Shown here: positions 17,040 through 25,785 of the stretch, piece by piece
Numbering within the stretch: the stretch's first letter is position 1
How the letters are laid out: every line of letters starts with the position of its first letter
Origin: Stigmatella ashevillena
Lineage (GTDB): Bacteria; Myxococcota; Myxococcia; Myxococcales; Myxococcaceae
Direction: 5' to 3'
Assembly (NCBI RefSeq): GCF_028368975.1
Contig: NZ_JAQNDM010000002.1
Coordinates: forward strand, 1,612,001 to 1,676,000
DNA: 64,000 bases
Translations under genes and position numbers: made by a program
The notes under the pieces: generated by a model
Databases searched by the model: none
What the model saw: only the letters and a program-made list of their open reading frames with translations
Told to the model about the DNA's origin: nothing

Positions 17040-17990
17040 TCAGAAGCCCAGGGTCCGGATGGCCTGACGGATGGTGTCCGCGCTGTGCTTCAGCCCCTCG
17101 CGCTCGTGCTCGCTCAGGGGAAGCTCCAAGACGGCCTCGACCCCCCCCCGGTTGATGATGCTCGGCACGCTCAGGCACACATCGCGAATGCCCAGGTACC
17201 CCTCCAGGCGCGAGCTCACGGGCAGCACCCGTTGCTCGTTGTGAAGCACCGCCTCCAGGATCTGGGCCGTCGCCAGGCCAATGGCGTAATTGGTGGCGCC
17301 CTTGCCTCGGATGACATGGTAGGCGGCATTGCGCACATCATCGAAAATGCGCGCGCGATCCTGCTCGAGCAGCGGTGCCCGCCCGTGCACGGACCACTGC
17401 ATGAGCGGCACTCCGCCCACCGAGGCCGAGCTCCACAAAGGGAGCTCCGAGTCACCATGCTCGCCCGCGATGAAGGCGTGCACATTCTGCACCGCCACAT
17501 TCAAGTGGCGGGCCAGCAGGAAGCGAAACCGCGAGGAATCCAGCACGGTCCCACTGCCCAAGACGCGCCGGGCAGGAAGACCACTGAGTTGCTGCACCAC
17601 GTACGTCAGCACATCCACGGGATTGGTCACCACGAGCAGCAAGGCATCCGGTGCCACCTTCATCAACTGGGGCACGAGCGAGCGGCACAGCGCCACATTC
17701 GCGCCCGCCAGTTCCATGCGTGTCTGTCCGGGTTTCTGCTTGGCTCCCGCCGTGATGACGACCACATCGGCCCCCGCGCAGACACCGATGTCATCCGAGC
17801 CCTCCAGGGTGGCCATGGGCACGAACTGAAGCCCGTGGTTGAGATCAAGCACTTCCGCATCCACCTTGGCACGGTTGATGTCGTAGAGAGCAAGCTGCTT
17901 CGCCACGCCTCGGATCATGGCCGCGTAGGCGATGGTGGCCCCAACCGCACCTGCTCCGATGATGGCGATCTTGCTGACTTGTTCTGGCAT
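17040..17990 (-). CDS. ldh: L-lactate dehydrogenase
   Basis: 316 residues from the ATG at 17990 (MPEQVSKIAIIGAGAVG). Rossmann NAD-binding loop GAGAVGATIAYA at the N terminus, DLNHGLQF, ITAGAKQKPGQTRMEL with the substrate-clamping Gln/Arg region of LDH rather than malate dehydrogenase, VVTNPVDVLTYV, and the catalytic loop GEHGDSELPLW with the proton-relay His near residue 179. It interconverts pyruvate and L-lactate using NAD in the cytoplasm. The start was placed there because upstream residues in the frame do not match the family. It lies between the SNF2 gene and a strong hairpin that ends the upstream lipoprotein gene, so it probably has its own promoter in 17991-18031. Confidence 0.92.
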   Translation of the reverse strand: MPEQVSKIAIIGAGAVGATIAYAAMIRGVAKQLALYDINRAKVDAEVLDLNHGLQFVPMATLEGSDDIGVCAGADVVVITAGAKQKPGQTRMELAGANVALCRSLVPQLMKVAPDALLLVVTNPVDVLTYVVQQLSGLPARRVLGSGTVLDSSRFRFLLARHLNVAVQNVHAFIAGEHGDSELPLWSSASVGGVPLMQWSVHGRAPLLEQDRARIFDDVRNAAYHVIRGKGATNYAIGLATAQILEAVLHNEQRVLPVSSRLEGYLGIRDVCLSVPSIINRGGVEAVLELPLSEHEREGLKHSADTIRQAIRTLGF

Positions 17991-18031
17991 AGAAGGCCAA
18001 GTCAAGCACAGGACGCCATGAGTCTCCAGTC

Positions 18032-18074
18032 CCATCCGCTGCTCAAACCGGATGCCGGAATGAGCAGTGGATGG
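18032..18074 (-). terminator. Strong hairpin after the small lipoprotein gene
   Basis: 14-bp stem with one mismatch (CCATCCGCTGCTC 18032-18044 against GAGCAGTGGATGG 18062-18074), with an inner CCGG-ATG-CCGG element. It starts 12 bp past the stop of the minus-strand gene at 18086. No clear U-tract. Confidence 0.55.
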
Positions 18075-18085
18075 ATGAACATGGG

Positions 18086-18625
18086 CTAATAATACCGCCA
18101 AGTCCCGCTGCAGGAAGAGCCCGTGAATGCATAAGGCTGGGCTCTGGCTTGAGACACTTTTCCGTCGAGGTTGCCCTCATCGCAATAGCGCAGGGAGTAG
18201 TCATCGTTGGGCGACGCGTACTCGAAGGAGCTGATGCACAACTCGCTGACGTAGCGCTTGAGGGTAATTTCAGCCCAGTCATCGGAGTGGCTGCCAGAGG
18301 GGCTGTCGTAGACGCGAATGATCGTTCCAGCATCCACCCGGAACAGCATCATCGAGCGAGCCTCATCATTGACCCAACCCGAGCCACTCGCGTTGGGCAT
18401 GATCATCGCCGCGTTGTTATAGACATACCAGCCCACCTGATCTCCACCGCAGCCGTTGTTCTCCCAGAACGTGATGATCGGAGGAGAGACCAGCGGATTG
18501 ATCTCTTCCTTCTGCGCCAGGGGGGCTGCTACCTCCTGGCCCGCCCCGTCCGTGGCAGGTTCGGACTCAGGACCGCACGCCGCGGCGAACAGCAGGACAC
18601 TCAGCACACCGTTTCGAAGACTCAT
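18086..18625 (-). CDS. Lipoprotein with possible beta/gamma-crystallin-like domain
   Basis: 179 residues from the ATG at 18625, with GAGGAG 8 nt upstream. The N-terminal lipoprotein-like signal is MSLRNGVLSVLLFAAACGPE, with Cys at residue 17. A 25-residue linker follows, then about 130 residues rich in Tyr/Trp/Ser: ITFWENNGCGGDQVGWYVY, SGWVNDEARSMMLFRVDAG, YDSPSGSHSDDWAEI, LRYCDEGNLDGKVS. The NDEARSM...IRVYDSPSGS pattern is reminiscent of Greek-key beta/gamma-crystallin motifs, as in myxobacterial protein S relatives, but the resemblance is weak. Probably outer-membrane or surface anchored. The 223 bp upstream (18626-18848) show no gene. Confidence 0.6.
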   Translation of the reverse strand: MSLRNGVLSVLLFAAACGPESEPATDGAGQEVAAPLAQKEEINPLVSPPIITFWENNGCGGDQVGWYVYNNAAMIMPNASGSGWVNDEARSMMLFRVDAGTIIRVYDSPSGSHSDDWAEITLKRYVSELCISSFEYASPNDDYSLRYCDEGNLDGKVSQARAQPYAFTGSSCSGTWRYY

Positions 18626-18848
18626 TTGACATTCTCCTCGCAATGACTGGGACGACGCGAATACCCAGACTGCCCTCTCAGGCAGCGGCCCAGAGCACAC
18701 CGGAGCGCCCTGTTCGCGAGGAGCGATGTATGGGAATTCGCGCCCATCCGCGCGGTCCATGCAGCCAAGCGCTCCTCCGGTGCAGTGAACCGGCTGAGCC
18801 CGCCCGTGAGCTGTCAGGCTTCGCTTGCTTCCCAGGCGCCGGCAGCCC

Positions 18849-19463
18849 TCAGGATGCCTTCGTCCCGCTCCGGGAGGAGCACACGCCCGTGAGGGTCTCC
18901 ACCAGTTCCTCCACGGAAGACGTGGGAAAAATGGGACACGTGAGCTTGAGGCTCACCAGCCCATGGAGCGCCCCCCACAGCACCTCGGCCAGGGGGATGA
19001 CGCGAACGGTGTCCGCCACCTCACCCTGGCTTTTCAATGCTTCCACGAGCTGGACCAGCACTTGAAAAGCACGCCCTCCCGCATCCTCGGGGCTGCGGAA
19101 GATGTCGGTGGTGAACTCCGGATCGGTCATGAAGAGCAGCCGGTAGGTCTCCGGCTGCTCCAGGCCAAAGCCGACATACGCCTCGGCGAGCGCCCGGAGC
19201 CGACGCACCGCGATGGGCTCGGCGGCCGCCGGCCCCAGCCGCGCGAGCAACTCCTCGAAGCCCTGTAGGCAGAGCGCCCGGGCGATGGCATCCCGGCTCT
19301 TGAAGTGCAGGTAGATGGCCGCCGGCGAGTACTCGATGGCCTCGGCGAGCTTGCGCATCGTCAGCCCCTCGAAGCCCTCGCGCACGACCAACTCCCGCGC
19401 CACCCGGAGGATGGTGGTACGGACCTCGGTCTTCTGCCGCTCCCGGCGCTCCACAATCCCCAT
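18849..19463 (-). CDS. TetR family transcriptional regulator
   Basis: 204 residues from the ATG at 19463 (MGIVERRERQKTEVR), with GGAG 8 nt upstream. HTH at about residues 12-58: ILRVARELVVREGFEGLTM, LAEAIEYSPAAIYLHFKSRD. The C-terminal TetR_C domain is of the WHG/TetR_C_13 kind (YVGFGLEQPETYRLLFM). It is divergent from the NAD(P)-epimerase gene, with two adjacent palindromes in the 104-bp gap, which strongly suggests autorepression and control of that neighbour. Confidence 0.9.
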   Translation of the reverse strand: MGIVERRERQKTEVRTTILRVARELVVREGFEGLTMRKLAEAIEYSPAAIYLHFKSRDAIARALCLQGFEELLARLGPAAAEPIAVRRLRALAEAYVGFGLEQPETYRLLFMTDPEFTTDIFRSPEDAGGRAFQVLVQLVEALKSQGEVADTVRVIPLAEVLWGALHGLVSLKLTCPIFPTSSVEELVETLTGVCSSRSGTKAS

Positions 19464-19505
19464 GTTGAGGTCTCCGCTTGACACGAGTGAACGGGCCATA
19501 CTATC

Positions 19506-19532
19506 TGAACACCGTTCACTGAACGCTGTTTA
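19506..19532. promoter_or_regulatory. Tandem palindromic operator between TetR and epimerase genes
   Basis: Two 13-bp palindromes one base apart: TGAAC-acc-GTTCA (19506-19518, perfect) and TGAAC-gct-GTTTA (19520-19532, one mismatch). They sit in the divergent promoter region, 36 bp before the epimerase ATG. Side-by-side TGAACNNNGTTCA sites fit two TetR dimers. Confidence 0.72.
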
Positions 19533-19567
19533 TAAGCTGAACAACCATAAGAAGGGAGACGCGTTCC

Positions 19568-20533
19568 ATGGGAAAATGGGCACTGTGGGGAGCTTCTGGG
19601 GTGGTGGGGCAAAGCATCGCGGAGGCCCTCCGCACCCAGGGCCAGCCCTACCGGGTGGTGGGCCGCTCGCTCGGTGGGTTGAAGGCCACGTTTGGGGGCG
19701 ATCCGCTGGCGGAAATGGCGACGTGGGATCCAGAAAACGAGGCGACGGTGCGCGCGGCGGCCCGAGGCATCGACACGCTCATCTACACCGTCGGGGTGCC
19801 CTATCAGGACTTTCGCCTGCACCCGTTGTTGATGAAGCGCACGCTCGACGCGGCGGTCGCCGAGGGCGTGGAACGGCTGGTGCTCATCGGCACGGTGTAC
19901 CCCTATGGCCATGCCCAGACGACTCCCGTGCGAGAGGATCATCCGCGCGAGCCGCATACCTTCAAGGGGCGGATGCGCAAGGAGCAGGAGGATCTGGTGC
20001 TGGCCGCGGATGCCGCCGGCCGCATCCGAGGCACCGTCTTGCGTCTGCCGGACTTCTACGGACCGGGCGTGGACAAAAGCTTCCTGCACTCCGCCTTCCA
20101 GGCGGCGCTCCAGGGGAAGAAGGCGGACCTGGTGGGCCCCATCGACGCGCCCCATGAGTTCGTCTTCGTTCCAGACGTGGGGCCCGTGGTGCTCGCGCTC
20201 GCGAAGGAGCCGAAGGCGTATGGACGGTTCTGGAATCTGGCCGGCGCGGGAGCGGTGACCCAGCGATTCCTGGTCGAGCGCATCTTCCAAGAAGTGGGCC
20301 GCAAGCCGAACTTCCGGGTGGCCTCCAAACTGATGCTGCGCCTGATCGGACTGGGCAATCCGTTCATCCGCGAGCTGGTGGAGATGCACTACCTGCTCAC
20401 GCACCCGTTGCTCATGGACGACTCGGCGCTGCGCGCCCTGCTCGGCACGGTGCACAAGACGTCCTATGAAGAAGGCATCCGCCGCACCCTGCGCGAGATG
20501 GGCCAGGGGCAGCGGGTACCGCACTCGGCGTGA
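19568..20533 (+). CDS. NAD(P)-dependent epimerase/dehydratase family protein (extended SDR)
   Basis: 321 residues, preceded by AAGGGAG. The N-terminal Rossmann motif is WALWGASGVVGQSIAEAL (GxxGxxG). A DTLIYTVGVPYQDF segment, RLVLIGTVYPYGHAQ (Tyr region) and LPDFYGPGVDKS follow, ending in a C-terminal substrate lobe. This places it among atypical/extended short-chain dehydrogenases of the NAD-dependent epimerase group. Substrate unknown. It is divergent from a TetR repressor and shares its tandem operator, so it is likely induced by a small-molecule ligand. The C terminus is convergent with the LNS2-like gene 42 bp away. Confidence 0.86.
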   Translation: MGKWALWGASGVVGQSIAEALRTQGQPYRVVGRSLGGLKATFGGDPLAEMATWDPENEATVRAAARGIDTLIYTVGVPYQDFRLHPLLMKRTLDAAVAEGVERLVLIGTVYPYGHAQTTPVREDHPREPHTFKGRMRKEQEDLVLAADAAGRIRGTVLRLPDFYGPGVDKSFLHSAFQAALQGKKADLVGPIDAPHEFVFVPDVGPVVLALAKEPKAYGRFWNLAGAGAVTQRFLVERIFQEVGRKPNFRVASKLMLRLIGLGNPFIRELVEMHYLLTHPLLMDDSALRALLGTVHKTSYEEGIRRTLREMGQGQRVPHSA

Positions 20534-20575
20534 GAAGGCCCTGCCCTCTCCATCGCCAGACCTTGGAACGCCCGG

Positions 20576-21571
20576 CTACCGGGGGATGCACCCGGAGCCA
20601 GGCGTGGAGGCCACCACCGTGGTGAGGTGTTGGAAGTAGTCGTTCCAGATCGGAAGGGTGCCCTCGGCTCCCGCATGCTCGCCAATGATATAGGTGCTGG
20701 CCTTGGGCAGGCCCACCGCCGCATAGGCGGAAATGTCCGTGGACGCATTGCCATACACGCGGACGATGTCGAGCCCCACCTCATCGAGCAGGTAGGACAG
20801 GTAATCGATCTTGTACTGCTCGGTGTCCGGCGGAATGGGCCCCCCTCCATAGGGATTGGTGTGCACATGCCCATTCAAGAGGCCTTTGTATTGGATCCAC
20901 TCCCGCGTGTCCTTGGCCACCCAATAGGGCCGGCCCGTGAGGTAGACAATCTGGTAGCCCAGGGCCGCATAGCTGTTCACCACCTCCACCGCGGAAGGAT
21001 AGGCCTGGGCCGTGCTGACACCGAGGTAATCGCCGACCATCTCGAAGTCATTGAGGGTCAAGGTGCCATCAATGTCGAACAGGACGGTCTTGCGGCCCGG
21101 CTCGACCACGGAGACAAAGCCACTGGCCGAGCTGAGATCGCCTTCGACGATCATCGCCACCCGGTACTCGCCCACGGGCCGGAGAATGGGCACGTGGATT
21201 TTCCCATCGGAGTCCGTGCGGTACTTGCCGACGTACTGCCAGCCCGGCATCTGGGTTCCCGTGATGTAAACGTGGACATCCTCATCCTCCAGGTCTTTGT
21301 GAAGGACGCCGCTGTAGTCGAACTTGCCCACGACCGTGGCCTGGACCCCCACGGGCACGATTTGATCGTGCACCATGTGATAGGCAGGATAGGTCCAGGA
21401 CAGGAGCTGGCTTCCCGAGTGCCGGAAGCTCCGCCGCGCCGGCCCCTGGAGTGTGGGGGGATTCGCGACCGAGGCGTAGTCTGGGCATGTGGGCTGCGCG
21501 AAGGCAGCCGAGGGAACAACACACAGCATCCAGAGCATCCGCGCGAGTACTTGAGCAACAGTCCGTGTCAA
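20576..21571 (-). CDS. Secreted LNS2 (lipin/Ned1/Smp2)-like HAD-fold protein
   Basis: 331 residues if it starts at the TTG at 21571, which has AAGGAGG 5-12 nt upstream; the frame extends only to another TTG at 21589. A signal peptide (VLARMLWMLCVVPSAAFA, cut before QPTCPD) is followed by a beta-rich region (residues about 40-150) and an HAD-like LNS2 domain. That domain has VLFDIDGTLTLNDF (DxDGT catalytic loop), YQIVYLTGRPYWVAKDTREW, and IVRVYGNASTDISAYAAVG. The family includes eukaryotic lipin phosphatidate phosphatases, and this one would act outside the cytoplasm. The stop codon sits in the loop of a short CCCGG/CCGGG hairpin. Confidence 0.75.
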   Translation of the reverse strand: MTRTVAQVLARMLWMLCVVPSAAFAQPTCPDYASVANPPTLQGPARRSFRHSGSQLLSWTYPAYHMVHDQIVPVGVQATVVGKFDYSGVLHKDLEDEDVHVYITGTQMPGWQYVGKYRTDSDGKIHVPILRPVGEYRVAMIVEGDLSSASGFVSVVEPGRKTVLFDIDGTLTLNDFEMVGDYLGVSTAQAYPSAVEVVNSYAALGYQIVYLTGRPYWVAKDTREWIQYKGLLNGHVHTNPYGGGPIPPDTEQYKIDYLSYLLDEVGLDIVRVYGNASTDISAYAAVGLPKASTYIIGEHAGAEGTLPIWNDYFQHLTTVVASTPGSGCIPR

Positions 21572-21681
21572 GATTGCCTCCTTGGCCAAGCTCCGGCTCG
21601 AGTTTGAAGCAGACAGCCGGGAGCAGGGCGCGCCTTATACCGCACATCCCGGCAATCCATCTCTGACATGCACGAAGGGTC

Positions 21682-22566
21682 TCATTCCCCACCTTCCTGG
21701 GCCCGTGCGCGCACCTCCGCCGCGAACAAATCCGCTGCGGGCGTTCGCGGTGCGCCCTTGCGCCAGAGGAGCGCCGCGAGTTCAGAGCGAGGCGCGGGTG
21801 AGAGGCGCTTGACCACCAATCGCTCGGCATCCGCGAGCCTCGGCTCGGGAAGCACCGTGACGGCGAGCCCCGCCCGGACAATGGCCAGCACGGTGGCCAC
21901 GGCGTTCGATTCAAGCGCGACGTGGGGCACCAACCGCATGGCGGAAAACCAGGCATCGACGCGGGCGCGCACCCTCAGACCCGATGTCAGCAAGGCGAAA
22001 GGCTCGTCCACCAGTTGCCGCGCCCCCACGGACTCGCCCCCCGCCAGAGGGTGTCCCCGCCCAACCACGAGCGCGAGCCTGCTGTCGAAGACAGGCTCGG
22101 CCTCAAGGTCCAATGAGCGCGCGGGCGCATAACCCAACCCGACATCCAGCTTGCCGTCCGCGAGCCGCCGCTCCAGTCGCCGCACGACAGCCTCCTCGGC
22201 ACTCAGTGCAAGCCCGGGGTGTCTGCGCAACACAGCGGCCAGCGCTGGCACCACGACACCGCGCATGCTGGGCGGATAGCCCACGCGCAGGGCGCCCGTG
22301 GTGAGCCCCCGCAGCGCCCCCACCGCCACCATGCCCGCATTCACATCCTCCAGCGCGCGCGAGGCATAGGAGCGGAACAACTCCCCTGCCTGGGTCAGCC
22401 GCACGCCGCTGCGCGCGCGCTCGAAGAGCGGCGTTCCGAGCTCCTCTTCGAGCTGGCGGATCTGCTGCGACAGCGTGGGTTGGGAGACATGAACGCGCCG
22501 CGCCGCGCGCCCGAAGTGCAGCGTGCTGGCAACCGCGGAGAAGTAGCGGAGGTGGCGCAGTTCCAT
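21682..22566 (-). CDS. LysR family transcriptional regulator
   Basis: 294 residues from the ATG at 22566 (MELRHLRYFSAVAST). Winged HTH at residues 1-60 (RAARRVHVSQPTLSQQIRQL, then LFERARSGVRLTQAGE), then a periplasmic-binding-protein-like effector domain from about 90 (ALRVGYPPSM, VDVGLGYAPARSL-like, LALVVGRGHPLAG). It is divergent from the acetolactate synthase and aldehyde dehydrogenase pair with 101 bp between starts, the standard arrangement for a LysR activator of its neighbour. An ACGAAT direct repeat near 22608-22622 is a weak candidate site. Confidence 0.9.
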   Translation of the reverse strand: MELRHLRYFSAVASTLHFGRAARRVHVSQPTLSQQIRQLEEELGTPLFERARSGVRLTQAGELFRSYASRALEDVNAGMVAVGALRGLTTGALRVGYPPSMRGVVVPALAAVLRRHPGLALSAEEAVVRRLERRLADGKLDVGLGYAPARSLDLEAEPVFDSRLALVVGRGHPLAGGESVGARQLVDEPFALLTSGLRVRARVDAWFSAMRLVPHVALESNAVATVLAIVRAGLAVTVLPEPRLADAERLVVKRLSPAPRSELAALLWRKGAPRTPAADLFAAEVRARAQEGGE

Positions 22567-22667
22567 CTCCGCATCATAGATGATGCCTATCGGGTTCATG
22601 GGAACAAACGAATGTACGAATCGATGGCCTTGGGTAGATCTTCTCTCGTCACGAAGGAGACAACCCC

Positions 22668-24311
22668 ATGAAAGCATCCGACCTGTTCGTCAAAGCGCTC
22701 GAAGCCGAGGGTGTGCGCTGCGTCTTTGGACTTCCCGGTGAAGAGAACCTGGACCTGCTCGAGTCCATGCGCGCCTCGGGCATCCGCCTCGTCGTCACGC
22801 GTCATGAGCAGGCCGCGGGTTTCATGGCCGCCACGCAAGGACGGCTGACGGGACGCGCGGGGGTGTGTCTGGCGACGCTGGGCCCTGGCGCCACCAACCT
22901 CGTCACGGCCGCGGCGTATGCTCAACTCGGTGCCATGCCCATGGTGATGATCACCGGCCAGAAGCCCATCAAGGCCAGCAAGCAGGGGCACTTCCAGATC
23001 GTCGATGTGGTGGGGATGATGCGGCCCCTGACCAAGTCGACCCGTACACTCGTCGCCGCGGAGCAGATTCCCTCCGCGGTGCGTGAGGCGTTCCGGCGTG
23101 CCGAGGAAGAGCGTCCAGGCGCGACGCACTTGGAATTGCCCGAGGACGTGGCGCGTGAATCCTCCGCCGCGGTTTCTCTCGCGCCCAGCATCCACCGCAG
23201 GCCTGTGGCCGATGAGGCCTCCATCGCTCAGGCAGTCGAGGCCATCGCCTCCGCCCGCCGCCCGCTGTTGATGATCGGCGCGGGTGCCAATCGCAAGTCG
23301 ACTTGGGAGATGCTTCGCGTCTTCGTGGACCGGGTGGGAATGCCCTTCTTCAGCACCCAGATGGGCAAGGGCGTGGTGGATGAGACGCACCCTCTCTGGA
23401 TGGGCACCGCGGCGCTCTCCGATGGGGACTTCGTCCACCGGGCCATCGAAGCCTCGGACTGCATCGTCAACGTCGGCCATGACGTCATCGAGAAGCCCCC
23501 CTTCGTCATGCGCGATTCCCGCCGCACGGTGGTTCACCTGAACTTCTCCTCGGCCGAGGTCGATCCTGTGTACTTCCCGCAGGTGCAAGTCACGGGAGAC
23601 ATCGCCAATGCGGTGTGGCGCCTCGCGGAGGGGGTCGGCCAGCGCCCGCACTGGGACTTCGCGCCCTTCGAGCGCGCCAGGGCAGAGCTCGACGCGCAGC
23701 TCGCGGGTGGCGCGGGCGATGACCGTTTTCCCCTCTACCCCGCCCGGCTCGTCGCGGAGGTACGGCGCGCGATGCCAGATGACGGCGTTGTGTGCCTGGA
23801 CAACGGCATGTACAAGCTCTGGTTCGCCCGCTACTACCGCTGCCGACGGCCCAACACGCTGCTGCTCGACAACGCGCTCGCGACAATGGGCGCAGGGCTC
23901 CCGTCCGCCATCGCGGCGAAGCTGGTTCATCCCCGGCGCAAAATGCTCGCGGTGTGTGGCGATGGCGGGTTCATGATGAACTCGCAGGAATTGGAGACAG
24001 CCGTACGCCTGAAGCTCGACCTGACGGTGGCCGTCGTCCGCGATGACGGCTATGGAATGATTCGCTGGAAGCAAGGGCAGATGGGGCTGCCCGACTTCGG
24101 GATGGCGCTGGGCAATCCGGACTTCGTCCGCTACGCAGAGGCGTACGGCGCGCACGGACACCGCCCGGCGAGCGCCACGGAGTTCGGCTCCACGCTCACC
24201 CGCTGCCTGGAGTCGGGGGGCGTGCACGTCATCGACGTGCCCATCGACTATTCGGATAACGCACGTGCGCTGGGAGCTGGCAGCGAGGCCAGCGCAGCCC
24301 ATGAGTCATGA
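22668..24311 (+). CDS. Acetolactate synthase-like ThDP enzyme
   Basis: 547 residues, with AAGGAG 8 nt upstream. All three ThDP-enzyme domains are present: the N-terminal PYR domain with GLPGEENLDLLESM (catalytic Glu) and RHEQAAGFMAATQGRL; a central nucleotide-binding-like domain; and the C-terminal PP domain with VCGDGGFMMNSQELETAVRL (GDG...N thiamine-diphosphate motif). Closest in architecture to catabolic/anabolic acetolactate synthase large subunits, which condense two pyruvates. There is no small regulatory subunit or ketol-acid reductoisomerase next to it, and an aldehyde dehydrogenase follows. It may therefore make acetolactate for overflow metabolism or use another 2-oxo acid whose aldehyde product the partner oxidises. 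Confidence 0.88.
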   Translation: MKASDLFVKALEAEGVRCVFGLPGEENLDLLESMRASGIRLVVTRHEQAAGFMAATQGRLTGRAGVCLATLGPGATNLVTAAAYAQLGAMPMVMITGQKPIKASKQGHFQIVDVVGMMRPLTKSTRTLVAAEQIPSAVREAFRRAEEERPGATHLELPEDVARESSAAVSLAPSIHRRPVADEASIAQAVEAIASARRPLLMIGAGANRKSTWEMLRVFVDRVGMPFFSTQMGKGVVDETHPLWMGTAALSDGDFVHRAIEASDCIVNVGHDVIEKPPFVMRDSRRTVVHLNFSSAEVDPVYFPQVQVTGDIANAVWRLAEGVGQRPHWDFAPFERARAELDAQLAGGAGDDRFPLYPARLVAEVRRAMPDDGVVCLDNGMYKLWFARYYRCRRPNTLLLDNALATMGAGLPSAIAAKLVHPRRKMLAVCGDGGFMMNSQELETAVRLKLDLTVAVVRDDGYGMIRWKQGQMGLPDFGMALGNPDFVRYAEAYGAHGHRPASATEFGSTLTRCLESGGVHVIDVPIDYSDNARALGAGSEASAAHES

Positions 24312-24337
24312 GAAGGAAAGAGAAAGAGGGAAATGCC

Positions 24338-25771
24338 ATGCTGGCTGAACGCTATCCGTATTATCTGGCCAACCGGCCGCAGCAGCCCAACGCAGCGCTG
24401 GCCGTGACAGACAAGTACACCGGCGAGACCGTGACGCATGTGGCGCTCGCGGACGCGGGCGCCGTGGAGCAGGCCATCGCCGCCGCGGCGCTCGCGGCAG
24501 GCCCGATGCGCCGGCTGGCCCCCTACGCCCGGCAGGAGGTGCTCGAGCACTGCGTCCGCCGCTTTCACGAGCGGGCCGAGGAATTCGCGCTCACCCTCTG
24601 CATCGAGGCGGGCAAGCCCCTCCGCGACGCCCGGGGCGAGGTCACCCGGCTCATCGAGACATTCAAGGCGGCGGCCAGTGAGGCCGTGAGAGGTGGAGGC
24701 GAGCTCTTGAACCTGGAGGTGTCGCCACGGACGGCCGGGTACCGGGGCTTCACCCAGCGCGTCCCCGTCGGCCCCTGCTCCTTCATCACCCCGTTCAACT
24801 TCCCGCTCAACCTGGTGGCACACAAGGTGGCACCCGCCATCGCCGCAGGGTGTCCCTTCGTGCTCAAGCCCTCGGATCGCACGCCCGTGAGCGCGCTGCT
24901 CATGGCGGAAGTGCTCGCTGAAACGGCGCTCCCCGAAGGCGCCTTCTCGGTTCTCCCGACCCGATTGGAGGATGTCGGGCCGTTCATCGAGGACGATCGG
25001 CTCAAGTTGCTCTCCTTTACCGGCTCGGAAAGGGTGGGCTGGGAACTCAAAGCACGGGCGGGCCGCAAGAAGGTGGTTCTGGAGCTGGGCGGCAACGCGG
25101 CCTGCGTGGTGGACCGCGATCAAGGGGAGCGGCTGGACTTCGTCGCGGACCGGATTGCCCATGGCGCCTTCTTCCAGGCGGGGCAGAGCTGCATCTCGGT
25201 GCAGCGCGTGCTCGCACACGAGGAACTGTATGGCGCTCTGCGCGAACGGCTCATCGCGCGGGCGCGGGCGATGCGCCCCGGAAATCCCCGGGAGGAATCC
25301 ACCACCCTGGGGCCCCTCATCGACGAGCCCGCGGCGCGACGGCTGGAGGGATGGATCGAGCGGGCGGTCGGGCGCGGGGCGCGGATCCTCGCTGGAGGGA
25401 AACGCCGCGGAGCACTGCTCGAAGCCACCGTGCTGGAGGGTGTCCCCGACGACGAGCCGCTGTACGCCGAAGAGGCATTCGGTCCGGTGGTGCTCCTCCA
25501 GTCTTTCCGCGCGTTCGACGATGCACTCCGTGCGGTGAACGGCGGGCGCTATGGACTGCAAGCAGGCCTCTTCACCCGCGATCTGTCGCGGGCCATGCAG
25601 GCCTGGGACGAATTGGAGGTGGGAGGCGTTGTCGTGGGAGACGTGCCAAGCTTCCGCGTCGATACGATGCCCTACGGCGGCGTGAAGGGCTCCGGGCTGG
25701 GGCGCGAAGGTGTGAAGTACGCCATGGAGGACATGACCGAGCCACGCCTGCTCGTCCTGCGCCAGGAATGA
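24338..25771 (+). CDS. NAD(P)-dependent aldehyde dehydrogenase
   Basis: 477 residues from the ATG at 24338, chosen because AGAGGGA lies just upstream; an ATG at 24308 overlaps the previous stop as ATGA and is the alternative. ALDH landmarks: SFITPFNFPLNLVAHKVAPA, FVLKPSDRTPVSALLMAE (cofactor Lys), LSFTGSERVGWELK, VVLELGGNAACVV (catalytic Glu), FFQAGQSCISVQRV (catalytic Cys), and EEAFGPVVLLQ. It oxidises an aldehyde to an acid or acyl derivative in the cytosol. It forms an operon with the acetolactate synthase-like gene under the divergent LysR. Confidence 0.92.
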   Translation: MLAERYPYYLANRPQQPNAALAVTDKYTGETVTHVALADAGAVEQAIAAAALAAGPMRRLAPYARQEVLEHCVRRFHERAEEFALTLCIEAGKPLRDARGEVTRLIETFKAAASEAVRGGGELLNLEVSPRTAGYRGFTQRVPVGPCSFITPFNFPLNLVAHKVAPAIAAGCPFVLKPSDRTPVSALLMAEVLAETALPEGAFSVLPTRLEDVGPFIEDDRLKLLSFTGSERVGWELKARAGRKKVVLELGGNAACVVDRDQGERLDFVADRIAHGAFFQAGQSCISVQRVLAHEELYGALRERLIARARAMRPGNPREESTTLGPLIDEPAARRLEGWIERAVGRGARILAGGKRRGALLEATVLEGVPDDEPLYAEEAFGPVVLLQSFRAFDDALRAVNGGRYGLQAGLFTRDLSRAMQAWDELEVGGVVVGDVPSFRVDTMPYGGVKGSGLGREGVKYAMEDMTEPRLLVLRQE

Positions 25772-25785
25772 CCCAGCGTGGCTTG

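Noticed and set aside
22596-24302. 568-codon minus-strand frame opposite acetolactate synthase
   Set aside because: His/Gly/Arg-rich shadow; the plus strand has all ThDP motifs and a good ribosome site.
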